Part shown: piece by piece, positions 62,829 to 64,000 of the stretch
Numbering within the stretch: the stretch's first letter is position 1
How the letters are laid out: every line of letters begins with the position of its first letter
Source: JBMNCQ01 sp049366715
Lineage (GTDB): Bacteria > Bacillota > Peptococcia > Peptococcales > BICA1-8
Length of the DNA: 64,000 bases
Direction of reading: 5' to 3'
Assembly (NCBI GenBank): GCA_049366715.1
Contig: JBMNCQ010000048.1
Span: 132,804 to 196,803, forward strand
The notes under the pieces: generated by a model
The model's database searches: none
The model's input: the letters and a program-made list of their open reading frames with translations, nothing else
Told to the model about the DNA's origin: nothing
Program-made: the position numbers and the translations under genes

Positions 62829-62920
62829 GCGTTAATTTTAGCTCGCAATCTTAACGCAATAGGAATGGGGACATACCTCCCATGGAGCCCGGTTATGGGC
62901 GGAGGAATGTCCTATTCTTG
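62829..62920. repeat. Palindromic repeat element
   Basis: GCGTTAA/TTAACGC (62829-62835, 62851-62857) is followed by a large imperfect hairpin with arms GGACATACCTCC and GGAGGAATGTCC and an inner CCCAT/ATGGG. It resembles a REP- or MITE-like element. No gene is seen in 62802-63095. Confidence 0.62.
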
Positions 62921-63095
62921 TGTGCGCCTCCGGTTTTTAGAGTTGATTACATATTTTTATCTTTAGAATCACGTTACCCTCGTGTTTTTTATTTTTTTTG
63001 TTATACTGAAGAGTAGGTAAAAAAAACACTATTTTTAAATATTTGTATCAATATTGAGCATAATAACGCTAGTGGAGAGGAGGAGGTTATAAGTT

Positions 63096-63758
63096 TTGAC
63101 CAGAATTGTGGAAGCTTATATAGGTGAATATAACAGCGGCAAAAGTGAGGTCTCTATTAACAGAGCGATTGATTTACTTAACCAGGGAAGAAAGGTTACC
63201 TTGGTTGACTTAGATATTGTTGAGCCTTTCTATACCCTAAGGCCTCTAAAAAAGGAATTGGAAGCAAAGGGTCTGACAATTCTTGCCTGGGAAACAAAAG
63301 AAACGTATGGCTTAGGAGAAGCAGGGAATATTATTAAGCCGGAAATGAGATGGGCATTACGCAGGGAAGGTGATATTGTTTTAGATATCGGCTATGGCGT
63401 GGAAGGTGCGAAAACATTAAATCTGGTTGAGGAAAAAGAGAAACATCCTGAATTGCGCATTTATGCGGTTTTAAATATCGGCCGACCGATTACGGCGGAT
63501 AAGGAAGAAATTATAGAGTATGTGAAAAGTCTGGGCCCTGTTCACGGCATAATTAATAATTCCCATTTAGGTAATGAGACCGATGTTCAATTCATTCAGG
63601 AAGGTGCCCGTGTTATAGGGGAAGCTGCTAGGGAACTGGGGCTGCCTGTGATTGCCACGACCGTAGATTACAGGCTGGGGGAAAAGATAGGGGCTCAGGA
63701 TGAACAGGGTAATCCTGTCAGATTACTTTACCGTTATATGGACCGTAGTTTTTGGTGA
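63096..63758 (+). CDS. P-loop nucleotide-binding protein (MinD/CobB-like)
   Basis: The 220-residue protein has a P-loop GEYNSGKSE (Lys16) and VTLVDLDIVEPFYTLRPLKK, which places it among deviant-Walker or CobB/MinD-like ATPases; VLDIGYGVEGAK and AVLNIGRPIT follow. I recall such proteins beside 2-oxoacid:ferredoxin oxidoreductase genes in Clostridia. The start is TTG 63096 with AGGAGG at 63081-63086 and a 9-base spacer. A repeat island and a ribosome site (GGAGGTG near 63989) for a further gene follow. Confidence 0.8.
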   Translation: MTRIVEAYIGEYNSGKSEVSINRAIDLLNQGRKVTLVDLDIVEPFYTLRPLKKELEAKGLTILAWETKETYGLGEAGNIIKPEMRWALRREGDIVLDIGYGVEGAKTLNLVEEKEKHPELRIYAVLNIGRPITADKEEIIEYVKSLGPVHGIINNSHLGNETDVQFIQEGARVIGEAARELGLPVIATTVDYRLGEKIGAQDEQGNPVRLLYRYMDRSFW

Positions 63759-63764
63759 TGCTAA

Positions 63765-63982
63765 ACAATATAAACTTCATTATAAACGAATCACCAGTCA
63801 CGATCACTAAGTGAGGCAGAGGTTTAGTAGCTACAGGGAGGCAGTACCGGGGAATGATAGTTCTCGGTTCACAGTATTCAAAAAACAGAGAACCCGTATC
63901 AGAGAGCCAAGAACTACAAACTAAGAACGCTAAACATGATTACTAACCACCAGTCACTAGCCACTAACAAGCAGTAACAAAA
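63765..63982 (+). repeat. Large heptad repeat island at window end
   Basis: About 200 bp read as degenerate 7-base units, e.g. TAGTTCT CGGTTCA CAGTATT, then GAACTAC AAACTAA GAACGCT AAACATG ATTACTA ACCACCA GTCACTA GCCACTA. The part from TAGTTCTC onward aligns by eye with the island at 53965. No coding sequence is visible. Confidence 0.8.
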
Positions 63983-64000
63983 AAAACGGAGGTGTATACG

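Overview
The window is a chromosomal segment from a low-GC, Gram-positive, spore-forming anaerobe of the Clostridia type. The evidence is the gene order recF-remB-gyrB-gyrA ... serS ... dnaX-ebfC-recR-bofA, which is typical of the replication-origin side of Firmicutes chromosomes, together with a sporulation gene (bofA), a T-box leader, a large Bacillus-type SRP RNA, acetate kinase, AGGAGG-type ribosome binding sites and TTGACA/TATAAT promoters. Species cannot be assigned from the sequence alone.

Layout. 1-6.6 kb: end of recF, remB, gyrB, a small membrane protein, gyrA. 6.6-8.8 kb: an AblB-like acetyltransferase and acetate kinase. 9-14.2 kb: a serine locus with a T-box leader, a class V aminotransferase, serA, serS, two tRNA-Ser and tRNA-Arg(ACG). 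14.3-18.4 kb: a DUF2089/membrane protein pair, a small reverse-strand gene and a three-gene ABC-2 exporter. 18.4-22.1 kb: phosphosulfolactate synthase (comA) facing phosphosulfolactate phosphatase (comB), an FAH-family hydrolase, tRNA-Arg(CCT), tadA, tRNA-Ser(CGA). 22.2-30.6 kb: an accessory, partly degraded region with coding remnants, an azoreductase, a broken maltose O-acetyltransferase-like gene, a reverse-strand BlaI/BlaR1 regulatory pair with two secreted proteins, and an XRE regulator with a membrane tail. 31-41 kb: a manganese (yybP-ykoY) riboswitch driving a P2A cation ATPase, a MoxR-DUF58-DUF4129 operon and a DUF4153 membrane protein. 41-46 kb: a two-component system with a secreted Gly/Arg-rich protein, a metallo-beta-lactamase-fold protein and a uracil/xanthine permease. 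46-54 kb: Asp/Glu racemase, then a TctCBA transporter, a cytosolic gamma-glutamyltransferase-like enzyme, two half-size CHR transporters and an Lrp regulator. 54-58.5 kb: two radical SAM proteins, pyridoxamine kinase, a DUF4931 protein and a 27-residue lysine-rich ORF. 58.5-64 kb: tRNA-Ser(GGA), SRP RNA, dnaX, ebfC, recR, a DUF2508 protein, bofA and a P-loop ATPase.

How it works together. The window holds replication/repair core genes and an unusually complete serine set: regulated synthesis (T-box, aminotransferase, SerA), charging (SerRS) and four tRNA-Ser that together read all six serine codons. Around the core are dispersed islands of degenerate 7-bp tandem repeats in intergenic DNA, which I consider the most unusual structural feature. 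The TctCBA-GGT-CHR-CHR-Lrp block is the most interesting candidate for an incompletely described metabolic system. It resembles, from memory, the B. subtilis ywrABCD neighbourhood with an added solute transporter.
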